Under the pieces are notes generated by a model. It made no database searches. It worked only from the letters and a program-made list of their open reading frames with translations, and was not told the DNA's origin. A stretch of DNA of 64,000 nucleotides from Salimicrobium halophilum. GTDB taxonomy: Bacteria > Bacillota > Bacilli > Bacillales > Halobacillaceae. The stretch is taken from positions 248,001-312,000 of the forward strand of contig NZ_FNEV01000004.1 in the NCBI RefSeq assembly GCF_900100295.1, written 5' to 3'. Shown in pieces: positions 1 through 8,425 of the stretch. Position 1 is the first letter of the stretch. Each line of letters starts with the position of its first letter. The translations under genes were made by a program, and so were the position numbers.

Positions 1-549
1 CGTTTTTTCCCATTCACTTCTCATGATCCCCATTTTCACAGCATCGAAGTAATCCCCGTCCACCTGACGAGCTTCACGGACGCGGGCTTCTTCTTTCATG
101 CCTACCTTCTCCCCGACACGAATCATCCGGTCATTTCCGGACCATGTACTCATGCCGAGTCGATGAAGATCGGTCGCTTCGAACAGATAATCAATCCATA
201 GCTGATACGCTTCCGTGCCGTATCCTCCGTTCCAATAATTCTTATCGTAGATAACGATCCCCGTCTCAAGCCAGTCCGTATTCGGATCCACCCAGTAAGC
301 ACCAACGGTACCCACAACCTGACCTTCAATTTCTATGACCAGAGAACTGGGGACATCTTCGTAAATATAGTAATGATGTTCCCAACTATCGTAAAATTCC
401 TCTATCGTTGCCTGTGGTTCAGGGATATAAGGACCGTTCCAGTCTCTTGAAGCTTGTTCTTCTTCTTCAAACTTCCAATAATAGATGACATCCACGTCCT
501 CTGCCGTCGCTTCTCTCAGCAACGTCTTCTCTCCCTCGATTTCAACCAT
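1..549 (-). CDS. GNAT family N-acetyltransferase, RimJ/RimL type (3' end cut by window)
   Basis: Reading down from an ATG at 549 gives 183 codons that run off the left edge. The protein begins MVEIEGEKTLLREATAEDVD, a typical start of RimJ/RimL-like acetyltransferases, and carries the acetyl-CoA loop region near NYWNGGYGTEAY and the late motif IRVGEKVGMKEEARVR (about residues 145-160). An RBS (GGAGGGG) sits 7-8 nt upstream of the ATG. Such enzymes transfer acetyl from acetyl-CoA to an amine or a protein N-terminus; the substrate cannot be told. The C-terminus lies outside the window. Confidence 0.8.
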   Translation of the reverse strand, partial: MVEIEGEKTLLREATAEDVDVIYYWKFEEEEQASRDWNGPYIPEPQATIEEFYDSWEHHYYIYEDVPSSLVIEIEGQVVGTVGAYWVDPNTDWLETGIVIYDKNYWNGGYGTEAYQLWIDYLFEATDLHRLGMSTWSGNDRMIRVGEKVGMKEEARVREARQVDGDYFDAVKMGIMRSEWEKT

Positions 550-627
550 CGTCTAACCCCTCCGTCTACCTTTGCCTTTCGTCTCTATCTGACACCATTA
601 TTTCAAAAATGATAAAAAACTACAATA

Positions 628-752
628 GGAAAGCGGAGAAGGCCCGTTTAGAAACTTCAGTCATAAGGAGAACTGTCAGACAAAAAGCGCCTTTTCTTTT
701 TTCTGATCTGTTCTCCTTATGGCTCGGAGTTTCTGGCCTTCGTAGCTAGACA
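628..752. repeat. Interspersed hairpin repeat, arm type A (copy A1)
   Basis: A ~125 bp imperfect palindrome beginning GGAAAGCGGAGAAGGCC and ending GGCCTTCGTAGCTAGACA. Nested arms include CATAAGGAGAAC near 661 pairing with GTTCTCCTTATG near 710. It belongs to a family present in three clusters of this window. All copies share the 5' end GGAAAAGCGGAG and the 3' end CAGCTAGACA, while the arms between them come in three unrelated versions. Confidence 0.85.
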
Positions 753-754
753 AT

Positions 755-879
755 AAAAAAGCGAAGACACCTTGCTCAGCCCTTCTCGCATAAGTGAAAA
801 TCAGCCTAAAGAAGCGCCCTTCTTCTTTATGGGTGGTTTTCACTTATGTCGCTAAGGGCTAGGTGTCGCAGCTAGACAT
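755..879. repeat. Interspersed hairpin repeat, arm type B (copy B1)
   Basis: This ~125 bp unit directly abuts copy A1. It begins AAAAAAGCGAAGACACC and ends GGTGTCGCAGCTAGACA. The arms AGACACCT/AGGTGTC, GCCCTT/AAGGGC and CATAAGTGAAAA/TTTTCACTTATG fold it into one long hairpin. A near-identical unit lies at 59015-59137; it differs mainly in the apical loop. Confidence 0.85.
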
Positions 880-880
880 G

Positions 881-940
881 GAAAGCGGAGAAGGCTCGCC
901 TAGAAGCTCTGGCTTCGCTTCAGGAATCAGGCTTTGAGAT
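881..940. repeat. Truncated hairpin repeat (5' half only)
   Basis: It starts GAAAGCGGAGAAGGCTCGCC like arm type A but loses similarity within ~60 bp and has no closing AGCTAGACA. Each of the three repeat clusters ends in such a half-unit. The rest of the stretch to 1184 shows no gene. Confidence 0.6.
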
Positions 941-1156
941 GAAAATTCAGTCAAAAGATCGAAAATCGTCTCATTCCTTTCCGAATGCCGTAATTTCCTA
1001 CTCATTTAGAAGAATTTTATCGGATTACAATTCTAATAAGGCAATTCTGTCGTTACAAACAGGAAAAAACACTCCATAATTCCTGCACAGCTGAAACCAA
1101 AGCATCTTCCCCAAAGATTTTTTGAAAACAAAAGCTCTTTCTGTAGAAAAATAGGG

Positions 1157-1162
1157 TATAAT
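1157..1162 (+). promoter_or_regulatory. Candidate -10 box for the NERD gene
   Basis: A consensus TATAAT lies 23 nt before the start codon. No good -35 hexamer stands at 16-18 bp; the only TTGAAA (1122-1127) is too far upstream. The call is therefore weak. Confidence 0.35.
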
Positions 1163-1184
1163 AAGAAACATCTTACAGGAAAGG

Positions 1185-2093
1185 ATGATGTTTTTGCTCA
1201 AAAAAGATCGACACCCACCACTACTATTGAAAGTTCTCGAAGCTCTGGAAAAACGAAAGTCCCTGACCACGTATGAGGCTGACACCAAAAGGCGCCTTCT
1301 GAAAGGATGGCAGGGCGAGAAACTATTCGACAGCATGACAGAGAACATCCCGGGCCACCAATTCATCCTCAACGATGTGCGTTTGAACCATCGGGGCACT
1401 ACCTTTCAAATCGACACCCTCCTCATCAGAGCTACGGAAATCCATATGTATGAAGTGAAGTATTACGATGGCGATTATTTTTACGAAAATGGCGATTTCA
1501 AGCTTTCTTCCGGCTCCCCCATTCTAAATCCTCTTCATCAATTAGAGAGGGCTAAAACGCTACTCACCCAGTTCCTGGAATACCACAATTTTTCCCTCTC
1601 CGTCCATGCTTATCTCGTATTCCCCCACCCACAATTCTTCCTGTATCAGGCACCGCCCATCCGCGAATTCATTTTTCTTTCCCAGTGGGATCAGCATGTC
1701 AGAAACCTGGGATCCAGTATCCCCCTTCCTAGATATGCCGATGCGCTGGCAGATCTACTTAGTTCCCTTCACAAAAAAGACCAACCGAATTCCGACTTCC
1801 CTTCCTATCACTATGACGATTTTCAGAAAGGGTTGTTGTGCCCCGGGTGCCACTCCCCCGTGCATTCAGAAACAAAGGTTTGCACGTGTGACAAATGTGG
1901 CTCTACCTCTTCCATTTCTTCCCTGGTGCTGCAAGCTGCAGAGGAACTGGAAGCTCTCTTCCCCGCAGATCCCCTCACTACCGGCCGGGTTTATGACTGG
2001 TGCGAGAGGACAGTTTCAAAGGAACGGATTCAGCGAGTGCTTGCAGGCAATTTCGAACAGAAAGGAAGGTATCGCGGCACTTATTACGTATAA
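1185..2093 (+). CDS. NERD-domain protein with C-terminal zinc ribbon
   Basis: 302 residues. Residues ~38-150 match the NERD (nuclease-related) domain: GWQGEK, then the acidic FQIDTLLI and EVKYYDGDY motifs, which correspond to the D and ExK of a PD-(D/E)XK-like core. Near residue 220 CPGCHSP and CTCDKCG form a four-cysteine zinc ribbon, followed by a short helical tail. NERD proteins are thought to act in DNA processing, but their role is largely unknown. The gene is monocistronic, between a repeat cluster and a terminator. The start is ambiguous: AAAGG immediately precedes tandem ATGs at 1185 and 1188. Confidence 0.8.
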   Translation: MMFLLKKDRHPPLLLKVLEALEKRKSLTTYEADTKRRLLKGWQGEKLFDSMTENIPGHQFILNDVRLNHRGTTFQIDTLLIRATEIHMYEVKYYDGDYFYENGDFKLSSGSPILNPLHQLERAKTLLTQFLEYHNFSLSVHAYLVFPHPQFFLYQAPPIREFIFLSQWDQHVRNLGSSIPLPRYADALADLLSSLHKKDQPNSDFPSYHYDDFQKGLLCPGCHSPVHSETKVCTCDKCGSTSSISSLVLQAAEELEALFPADPLTTGRVYDWCERTVSKERIQRVLAGNFEQKGRYRGTYYV

Positions 2094-2169
2094 TTTAAAA
2101 ATGGATTCATGTTTTTTCCATTAAATAGTTTCAATAAAATCCATTATCATCCGTAGATATCGATTTCTT

Positions 2170-2202
2170 CCCCGGCTCCCTCCCAGCCGGGGATTTCTTT
2201 TT
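2170..2202 (+). terminator. Rho-independent terminator of the NERD gene
   Basis: Stem CCCCGGCT (2170-2177)/AGCCGGGG (2185-2192) with a 7-nt loop, followed by ATTTCTTTTT. Confidence 0.9.
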
Positions 2203-2240
2203 GCATTCGTAGAATGATACACTATCCCGAGGCTTTTTTT

Positions 2241-2328
2241 AAAAAAGCACCTCATACTTCAAGCTATCCGATATTTTCCCGCTCTTCATCACGAAAAATA
2301 TCGCATTCCCGATTTTATGAGGTATTTT
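2241..2328. repeat. Nested inverted repeat (cruciform-like element)
   Basis: Outer arms ACCTCATA (2249-2256)/TATGAGGT (2316-2323) are extended by A- and T-rich flanks. Inner arms are CGATATTTTC (2269-2278)/GAAAAATATCG (2293-2303). The inner hairpin resembles small hairpins at 10985-11025 and 17704-17746. No coding sequence is seen in 2203-2386. Confidence 0.5.
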
Positions 2329-2386
2329 TCCCCATGAACCTAAAAAATCTATCCCATTACAGCCCCAACCAACCATCCTCATCTAC

Positions 2387-2416
2387 AAAAAAGATCCCTC
2401 CGAAACTTCGGAGGGA
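2387..2416 (-). terminator. Rho-independent terminator of ilvA
   Basis: Stem TCCCTCCGAA (2395-2404)/TTCGGAGGGA (2407-2416), with an A-run at 2387-2392 that becomes the U-run on the minus strand. It lies 12 nt past the ilvA stop codon. Confidence 0.9.
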
Positions 2417-2427
2417 CCCTGCAAATG

Positions 2428-3708
2428 CTAGACGAGGAGATTGAAGAGCTCCTGGTCTTTGTTCAGTTCTGTATAGGTGAATCCGTTCTCTTCCATCCGC
2501 TGAACCAGCCCGTCGTAATCGTCGTACTGCTTCAGCTCGATGCCGACAAGAACCGGACCTTTCTCACGGTTGTTCTTCTTCGTGTATTCAAAGCGGGTGA
2601 TGTCATCCGTCTCACCGAGCACATTCAGCATGAACTCACGAAGAGCACCGGCACGCTGTGGGAAATTGACGATGAAATAGTGCTTCAGCCCTTCATAAAT
2701 GAGGGAACGCTCTTTCATCTCCTGCATCCGCGAGATATCATTGTTTCCTCCACTGATGACGCAGACGACATTTTTCCCTTTGATATCTTCCCGATAAAAA
2801 TCGAGAGCCGCTACCGGCATTGCTCCGGCAGGTTCCGCGATGATGGCGTTCTCGTTATAAAGACTTAAGATTGTCGTACACACCTTACCCTCAGGCACGC
2901 TGACGACATCTTCCATGATCTTCTGGGCGATTTTGAACGTGAGATCTCCGACTCTCGCCACCGAAGCTCCGTCCACGAATTTATTGATTGATTCGAGGGT
3001 CACGACTTCTCCCTGATGCAGAGACGTTTTCATCGAAGAAGCACCCGCAGGTTCGACACCGATGATCTTCGTATCAGGGGACTGATCTTTGATATACGTA
3101 CCGACGCCTGAAGAAAGACCTCCGCCACCCACACTCATGAACACGTGGGAAATCGGTTCGTCCATATCGTCCATGATTTCTTTTCCGATAGTACCTTGCC
3201 CTGCTATGGTCCGCTTGTCATCGAATGGATGAACAAATGTCATCCCTTCTTCATCACAAGCTTTGCGGGCTTCCTTATAAGATTCGTCGAAAGAATCACC
3301 GGTGATGACGACGTCTACCCACATTCCTCCGAAAAAGGCGACCTGGGAAATTTTCTGCCTTGGCGTGGTCGTCGGCATGAATATTTTCCCTTTGATTCCG
3401 AGTTTCTGACAGGACATCGCAACTCCCTGCGCGTGGTTTCCGGCACTTGCACATACGACACCCTTCTCACGATCTTCTTCACTCAAGTTCTTGATAAGGT
3501 TATAGGCCCCGCGGATTTTGAATGAACGCACGGGTTGCAAGTCCTCACGTTTCAGATAGACATTGCATTCATAACGCCTTGATAATACTTCATCTTTCAG
3601 GAGTGGCGAATGGATTGCGGCTTCCTGCACCGTCTTCGCCGCTTCCCGAATATCATCGGCTGTAACCAGATTATCCATAACTTGAACCTCGCTTTTATTT
3701 ACGCTCAT
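2428..3708 (-). CDS. ilvA: Threonine ammonia-lyase (threonine dehydratase)
   Basis: 426 residues, close to the ~420 of Bacillus IlvA. It converts threonine to 2-oxobutanoate and ammonia, the committed step of isoleucine synthesis, using pyridoxal phosphate. The PLP lysine is K64 in RSFKIRGAYN; the phosphate loop is SVGGGGLSSGVG near residue 193, and a second glycine motif ISGGNND follows. The C-terminal ~90 residues form the single ACT-like domain of the short, Bacillus-type enzyme. AAGGATGG precedes the first ATG, but M11 (3678) also has an AGG at suitable distance, so the N-terminus may be ten residues shorter. It stands alone, with its own terminator. Confidence 0.95.
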   Translation of the reverse strand: MSVNKSEVQVMDNLVTADDIREAAKTVQEAAIHSPLLKDEVLSRRYECNVYLKREDLQPVRSFKIRGAYNLIKNLSEEDREKGVVCASAGNHAQGVAMSCQKLGIKGKIFMPTTTPRQKISQVAFFGGMWVDVVITGDSFDESYKEARKACDEEGMTFVHPFDDKRTIAGQGTIGKEIMDDMDEPISHVFMSVGGGGLSSGVGTYIKDQSPDTKIIGVEPAGASSMKTSLHQGEVVTLESINKFVDGASVARVGDLTFKIAQKIMEDVVSVPEGKVCTTILSLYNENAIIAEPAGAMPVAALDFYREDIKGKNVVCVISGGNNDISRMQEMKERSLIYEGLKHYFIVNFPQRAGALREFMLNVLGETDDITRFEYTKKNNREKGPVLVGIELKQYDDYDGLVQRMEENGFTYTELNKDQELFNLLV

Positions 3709-3799
3709 AACCCCATCCTTCTCTCTAACGAATTTTAAGGACTATTTTAACATAGGACCTGGGGTTTGACAGCTTTAATTCTTTTTTTTCTAGCATCCG

Positions 3800-4690
3800 T
3801 CACTTATCAGGAACGAATACATTCAACTCATTATGCAACACGCTTGCTTCAAACGGCAATGGCATCCCTTCATCTCCATCGATATTCACGACGAGATCCT
3901 CTCCGGAAGAAACGCTCAATTCCGAAGCTTTGAAGTATTCCACCTGCTCGTTACTCTTCAGTTCTCCCCGGAATAAATCAGGGATGAGTGTTACGACCTT
4001 AGGGAGGGACAATTCTTTCAATATAAATACGTGGAAGGCTCCGTCATTAACGTCCGCGTGTTCAGCGAACGACTCGATACCGCCTACCGAGTTCGTCAGT
4101 GCTACAAGCATCAGGTACGCTTCCCCTTCCCATCTGTTTCCATCGTACGTGATTTCCAGATCAAAAGGAGTTTCATTCTTGAAAGCACGTGCCCCTTCTA
4201 TAAGATATGCAAGAGATCCGAACTTCGACTTTTGTTCAGGGCTCACGCGATAAGTCGCTTCTGCAATGGCTCCGACAGCAAGAACATTCATGAAATAGCG
4301 TTCCCCAACGATTTTTCCGATATCCACAGGCTTCGCTTCAGGATTCTCCAGAAGACGGATCGCCTCTTTTTCCTTCATCGGGATTCCAAGGGCTCTTGCA
4401 AAGTCATTCACCGTTCCGAGCGGGACGAAGCCGAAATCCGGAATGTATTCTTTCTCGGCAAGTCCATTGATACTTTCATTGATCGTTCCATCTCCGCCCA
4501 TGGACACGAGGGTATCGTAACGCTCTTCACACGCCTCCTCTGCAAAGCGATGAGCGTCGTTCTCTCCTTCTGTATATTTCACGATCACTTCCTCATGGCG
4601 CTTCTTCAGTGCATCTATAGCTTCCTGTTCAAAAGAAAGCCCTTTTTCCTGGCCGGAAGAAGGGTTGATGATCAGCATCGCTTTCGTCAT
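3800..4690 (-). CDS. Diacylglycerol kinase/YegS-like lipid kinase
   Basis: 296 residues of the DAGK catalytic fold. The ATP-site motif GGDGT is at residues 65-69, followed by INESINGL and LGTVNDFARALGIP, the hallmarks of DgkB/YegS/BmrU lipid kinases. The C-terminal beta-sandwich carries NDGAFHVFIL. It probably phosphorylates diacylglycerol or a related membrane lipid on the inner face of the membrane. The ATG overlaps the stop of the upstream DUF1206 gene (4687-4690), implying translational coupling. DgkB itself is possible, but several Bacillus paralogues share these motifs, so no symbol is given. Confidence 0.88.
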   Translation of the reverse strand: MTKAMLIINPSSGQEKGLSFEQEAIDALKKRHEEVIVKYTEGENDAHRFAEEACEERYDTLVSMGGDGTINESINGLAEKEYIPDFGFVPLGTVNDFARALGIPMKEKEAIRLLENPEAKPVDIGKIVGERYFMNVLAVGAIAEATYRVSPEQKSKFGSLAYLIEGARAFKNETPFDLEITYDGNRWEGEAYLMLVALTNSVGGIESFAEHADVNDGAFHVFILKELSLPKVVTLIPDLFRGELKSNEQVEYFKASELSVSSGEDLVVNIDGDEGMPLPFEASVLHNELNVFVPDK

Positions 4691-5541
4691 GACTTCTCCC
4701 TCTCTTTTTTACCGAATTGCATATGTTCATACCGTCCACGGGTGATTTGATAGACACCGTACAGCACTAACCCAAGTGCAACGAAGCCGAGCAACCAGCG
4801 ACCGAACGGTTGACTGGCTATTTCCGAAAGGGCACCGTCCAGTCCTTTCGCCTGATCCGGATCATGGGTGATAGCTGTTTGAATAAAGAAAAAGCCGATA
4901 AGTCCAAGTACAATGCCACGGGCGGTAAGTCCTATCGTTCCCGAATTCTTTGCGATTTTCTTCTCGTGATCATCCATGTCTCCGAGTATGAACTTTTTCA
5001 TGAAGTTCCTCGTGATACCGGTGATTAGCTCAACCACACCATAACCGATGACAATCGCTCCGAGACCGCCGACGATCCAGGGACCGAATGGCTGTTCGAG
5101 CAACCTGGCCGAAAGTGTCTGATTGGAATTGCCACTGCTGCCGGTCGCCGCATTCAGAGCGATTCTGATAGCTTGAACAGCAAGCGTTCCATAAATCGCA
5201 GCGTTGATAAGATAAGCGAAGCGTTTGATCAATGCTCCCGGGCTTTTCCCCTCACCTTTTGGATCATTGATCGCCTTTATGAGCACCCATAAGATATACA
5301 TGAATAGACCGATACCGGTAAGCCATACGAGAATATTTCCAAGCGGCATAAGCGCTAGAGACTGAAACATTCCGGATGTACCCGTCGTCTTGCCTCCGAA
5401 GCCAAGAGCTGCAAGAAGAGAAAGTATACCTACGACCATATAGACAAATCCTTTGGCCATGTATCCCGTTCTTGCAAGTCTTCGTACCCAAGGTTTTATT
5501 TCTTCTTTCACCCGATCGTCCGTGTGGATCGACATCCCCAT
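4687..5541 (-). CDS. DUF1206 domain membrane protein
   Basis: 284 residues made of three tandem copies of a ~85-residue unit, each with two membrane spans and a G-x-V-Y/GYGV-type motif (TGYMAKGFVYMVVG; LIGYGVVELITG region; GLVLYGVYQITRGRYE). This is the DUF1206 architecture. Its function is unknown. GGAGGAG lies 8 nt before the start. It is the first gene of a two-gene operon with the lipid kinase, which suggests a membrane-lipid or envelope role; that is inference only. Confidence 0.85.
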   Translation of the reverse strand: MGMSIHTDDRVKEEIKPWVRRLARTGYMAKGFVYMVVGILSLLAALGFGGKTTGTSGMFQSLALMPLGNILVWLTGIGLFMYILWVLIKAINDPKGEGKSPGALIKRFAYLINAAIYGTLAVQAIRIALNAATGSSGNSNQTLSARLLEQPFGPWIVGGLGAIVIGYGVVELITGITRNFMKKFILGDMDDHEKKIAKNSGTIGLTARGIVLGLIGFFFIQTAITHDPDQAKGLDGALSEIASQPFGRWLLGFVALGLVLYGVYQITRGRYEHMQFGKKEREKS

Positions 5542-5624
5542 TTTCTTCTCCTCCTCTGCTGACTGTTGACTAGTTCTTTCCTATTTACTAAGGAGGAGTT
5601 TCCCTTTTTGTATAACGAAAAAAC

Positions 5625-6521
5625 TTATATATACATAATCAGCAGTAATGGTACAGTTATGACACTCAAAAGCGTCGTCACAAGGGTGATGCTCGATACG
5701 AGCTCCGGGCGGGAATCGAACTGCACGGCATAGATCGTCGTCGTAGCCGCTGAAGGCATCGCTGCCTGGATCACCAGCACGCTCGCCATAAGATCACTCA
5801 TCGGCAGTACAGCCACGAGGCAAAGGGCAATCACCGGGGAAACGAGTAGACGTACCGTCGAAGCGTAAGAAATCTTCATCCACTCCATCGATCTCATCCG
5901 TATTTCCGCGAGTTGCATTCCGAGGACCACCATGATTGTCGGAACTGTGGCGGCCGCTACCAGTTCAATGATACCTAAGACATTCCCACCCAGAGGTATG
6001 TTGGTGAATTTCATGAAAAATGCGAATAACACAGCGTATGTAGGGGGCATTTTCAACACGGACATTACAGCTATCTTCAGCCCGGCCACTCCTTTGGCAG
6101 CGTAATACACTCCGAAAAAATTCATGATGATCGACTGCATGACCATGAGAGAAACCGCATAGATGAACCCCTGCTCTCCGAAAGCGAACAGAATGATCGG
6201 GGAGCCGTAATTCCCTGAATTCATGAAAGCCGTCGAAAGAATCAGCGCACTCTCCGTGGACGATTCATAGTTTTTCCACCATGCATATACTTTGTTGATT
6301 CCTAAAATAATAATCAAAAGAAGAAGCGAGAAGACAAGCATCATGCCATACCCCTGATTCAGGTCCGCAGTATAGAACGTTTCGAACACCAGACAGGGAA
6401 GCATGATATACATTCCTACGGTAGAAACGGATTTGATATCCAGACGTACAGATTTCTGGAGAACAAAACCGGACAGGAATACAGCCAATACAGGCAAAAC
6501 GACTTCGACAAACACACCCAT
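5625..6521 (-). CDS. AEC (auxin efflux carrier) family transporter
   Basis: The protein starts MGVFVEVVLPVLAVFLSGFV and has ~10 hydrophobic segments. Typical AEC motifs are present: LVFETFY, the central FMNSGNYGSPI, and the final PSAATTTIYAVQF. Family members export malate, lactate or other organic anions or amino acids; the substrate is unknown. An ATG at 6602 is in frame but I prefer 6521. It has AAGGGATG 8-10 nt upstream, and the longer form adds 27 charged residues that would overlap the divergent ligase gene. Confidence 0.85.
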   Translation of the reverse strand: MGVFVEVVLPVLAVFLSGFVLQKSVRLDIKSVSTVGMYIMLPCLVFETFYTADLNQGYGMMLVFSLLLLIIILGINKVYAWWKNYESSTESALILSTAFMNSGNYGSPIILFAFGEQGFIYAVSLMVMQSIIMNFFGVYYAAKGVAGLKIAVMSVLKMPPTYAVLFAFFMKFTNIPLGGNVLGIIELVAAATVPTIMVVLGMQLAEIRMRSMEWMKISYASTVRLLVSPVIALCLVAVLPMSDLMASVLVIQAAMPSAATTTIYAVQFDSRPELVSSITLVTTLLSVITVPLLLIMYI

Positions 6522-6600
6522 TCCAACACATCCCTTACGCACAGATTCCTGTTCCAGTTTAACATTTAACGTTTCAATACTCTTCCGATAGGGAAAGGAC

Positions 6601-8127
6601 ATGAAACGACTTCAAATGACAGAAAGGGCATCCCTCATGATTAATTTAAAAGAAGCCATCCAGCCTCACTATATAGACTCCATCGGCCCCCTCGACCTGC
6701 CGATTCGTCAATTCAGCCTGCACTCCGCGGTGCCGAATGACGATGGCGTATTTTTTTGCAGGTCCGGACGCCTGAACAGCCTTGATTTCATAGAAGAAGC
6801 CGTGGAAAACGGAGCGATATGCGTGATTGCAACGGAAAAGGAGCTGTTACAAAAGTACAGCGACTTTCCGCACATAACGTTCATCGTCGTCCAGGATCTT
6901 TCTGCAGTGATGACGACCCTTCTACAAAAAGTGTACCAGGAAGCTTACGAAGACATGGAATTTTACGGGGTGACCGGGACTAATGGCAAGACCACCGTCA
7001 CCTACCTGGTCTCCTCTCTCCTTAACCGATTAGGATTCAAGACCGGCTCTGTCGGCACAGAAGGTGTGATGACCCATGAACTTCGCCACAGAGATTACCA
7101 TAAAACGACTCCGACGACCCCGGAGGCACCAGAACTGGCGCGGATCATCCATACCTTCAAAGAAGAAGAGTACCAGTCCATGGTTTTCGAAGCGACATCG
7201 ATCGCTCTCGATCAGAAACGGACAGCGTTCTTCCCCGTAAATGTCGGCATTTTCACGAACTTCAGCAAGGACCATATGGACTATCACAAGACCATCGATC
7301 ATTATTTACAGAGTAAAATGAAACTTGCAGAAGCGGCCGAGACGCTCATCTACTCGCTGGACGAGCCCGCTTTCCGTGGTCTCGCTGAGAAAGGAAAGCC
7401 GACAGTGACCTTCAGCTTGCGTCATCCGGAAGCAGACCTTTACGGAGAGAACATCGTTTATGACGAAAGCGGCAGTCGCTTTCACCTATACGCCGATGGT
7501 CGTGTATATGATGTGTACACTCCTTTTGTCGGGGAGCACAACATTTATAATGTTATGAGTGCCTGTGCCGTTCTTTACTCGAAAGGAGTGGACATGGAAC
7601 GGATTGTCGAAGAGGTGTTTTCCATCCCTCCTCTTAGAAACAGGTTTCAGATTGTAACCATTTGTGACCGGCGCTTCATCCTTGATTTCGCCCATACACC
7701 TGTAGCGCTGGAGCAGACGCTCGATGCCGCTCGAACTCTGACAGACGGGAAGCTGATCGCTATGGTGAATGGCATCGGTCTTCGGGGACTTGAGAAAGCG
7801 AAGCACATGACGCAGAAGATCGGACCTGATATAGACGAAATTGTACTTGGAGCAGAACAAGTCGGATACACAGAACCGGGAGACGTCCTAACAGCAATGA
7901 AAGAAGCACTATCGCCGATGATTTCTTCTAAGAAAGTGACCACAGCTCCCAGTCGAAAAGCAGCGATTTACGAATGTATCGATAAGTCATTACCGGGAGA
8001 TACGATTCTCCTTACTGGAATCAATGAACCTCAGCATTATAAAGGTACCCTCATTCCGCACGATGATCTTGAAGAGATCCGCAATTATTTCAATTTATCT
8101 TGCTGTGATTTAAAGAAGACGATGTAA
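6601..8127 (+). CDS. MurE-like Mur ligase of unknown substrate
   Basis: 508 residues with the three-domain Mur ligase plan. The P-loop GVTGTNGKTT is at ~121-130, with TPTTPEAPEL, TNFSKDHMDYH and the lysine segment QSKMKLAEA in the middle domain, and DFAHTPVALEQ opening the C-terminal domain. These fit a UDP-MurNAc-tripeptide synthetase-like enzyme joining an amino acid to a carboxyl via acyl-phosphate. It lacks the DNPR motif that reads meso-diaminopimelate in MurE, and the usual GAGGDRD is replaced by VNGIGLRGL. It stands outside any cell-wall cluster, so I take it as a paralogue, not the housekeeping murE. Confidence 0.8.
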   Translation: MKRLQMTERASLMINLKEAIQPHYIDSIGPLDLPIRQFSLHSAVPNDDGVFFCRSGRLNSLDFIEEAVENGAICVIATEKELLQKYSDFPHITFIVVQDLSAVMTTLLQKVYQEAYEDMEFYGVTGTNGKTTVTYLVSSLLNRLGFKTGSVGTEGVMTHELRHRDYHKTTPTTPEAPELARIIHTFKEEEYQSMVFEATSIALDQKRTAFFPVNVGIFTNFSKDHMDYHKTIDHYLQSKMKLAEAAETLIYSLDEPAFRGLAEKGKPTVTFSLRHPEADLYGENIVYDESGSRFHLYADGRVYDVYTPFVGEHNIYNVMSACAVLYSKGVDMERIVEEVFSIPPLRNRFQIVTICDRRFILDFAHTPVALEQTLDAARTLTDGKLIAMVNGIGLRGLEKAKHMTQKIGPDIDEIVLGAEQVGYTEPGDVLTAMKEALSPMISSKKVTTAPSRKAAIYECIDKSLPGDTILLTGINEPQHYKGTLIPHDDLEEIRNYFNLSCCDLKKTM

Positions 8128-8159
8128 CCTTACACCAACTCCTGGTGTAAGGTTTTTTT
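8128..8159 (+). terminator. Rho-independent terminator
   Basis: Stem CCTTACACCA (8128-8137)/TGGTGTAAGG (8143-8152), then seven T. It starts directly after the stop codon of the Mur ligase gene. Confidence 0.95.
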
Positions 8160-8206
8160 ATGTGCTGGTCTTGAGATGATTTTTCAATTTGAGGACATGC
8201 CGGGCG

Positions 8207-8289
8207 TTTTCGCGGACTTGGTAGGCTTTTTTGCGGACCTTCGACGGGATTCGATAGCTATTTGCGGAGCTATCCCGACTATTTGCGGA
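8207..8289. repeat. Four spaced TTTGCGGA motifs with a hairpin
   Basis: TTTCGCGGA (8208) and TTTGCGGA (8230, 8261, 8282) recur at 21-31 bp spacing. The third lies in the loop of a perfect hairpin, GATAGCT (8253-8259)/AGCTATC (8268-8274). No ORF is seen between 8160 and 8334. Confidence 0.5.
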
Positions 8290-8334
8290 TCTGAAACAAG
8301 TTCCTGAACAGGGGGATTCCTCTTTTCATTTTAA

Positions 8335-8366
8335 AGGTTGATTTTTTGAACCTGCTATATTATGAT
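8335..8366 (+). promoter_or_regulatory. Promoter and putative HxlR operator of the ABC operon
   Basis: -35 TTGATT (8338-8343), 17 bp spacer, -10 TATGAT (8361-8366). The inverted repeat AGGTT-N9-AACCT (8335-8353) overlaps the -35 box. The 16-mer GGTTGATTTTTTGAAC is repeated exactly at the promoter at 11697, next to the HxlR gene. Confidence 0.7.
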
Positions 8367-8425
8367 TACTAACAACTAAAGCCGACTAAACTCATAAGAA
8401 TTAAAGAAATTGAGGAGGAGATTCA

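Noticed and set aside
628-879. CRISPR array
   Set aside because: The repeats are ~125-bp self-complementary units with no spacers and no cas genes nearby.
1025-1399. 124-codon minus-strand reading frame over the NERD gene start
   Set aside because: It overlaps the better-supported NERD gene and promoter region, has no RBS, and its composition shows no domain. It is a shadow.
6522-6602. 27-residue N-terminal extension of the AEC transporter
   Set aside because: The ATG at 6602 lacks a good RBS and would overlap the divergent ligase start; ATG 6521 has AAGGGATG.
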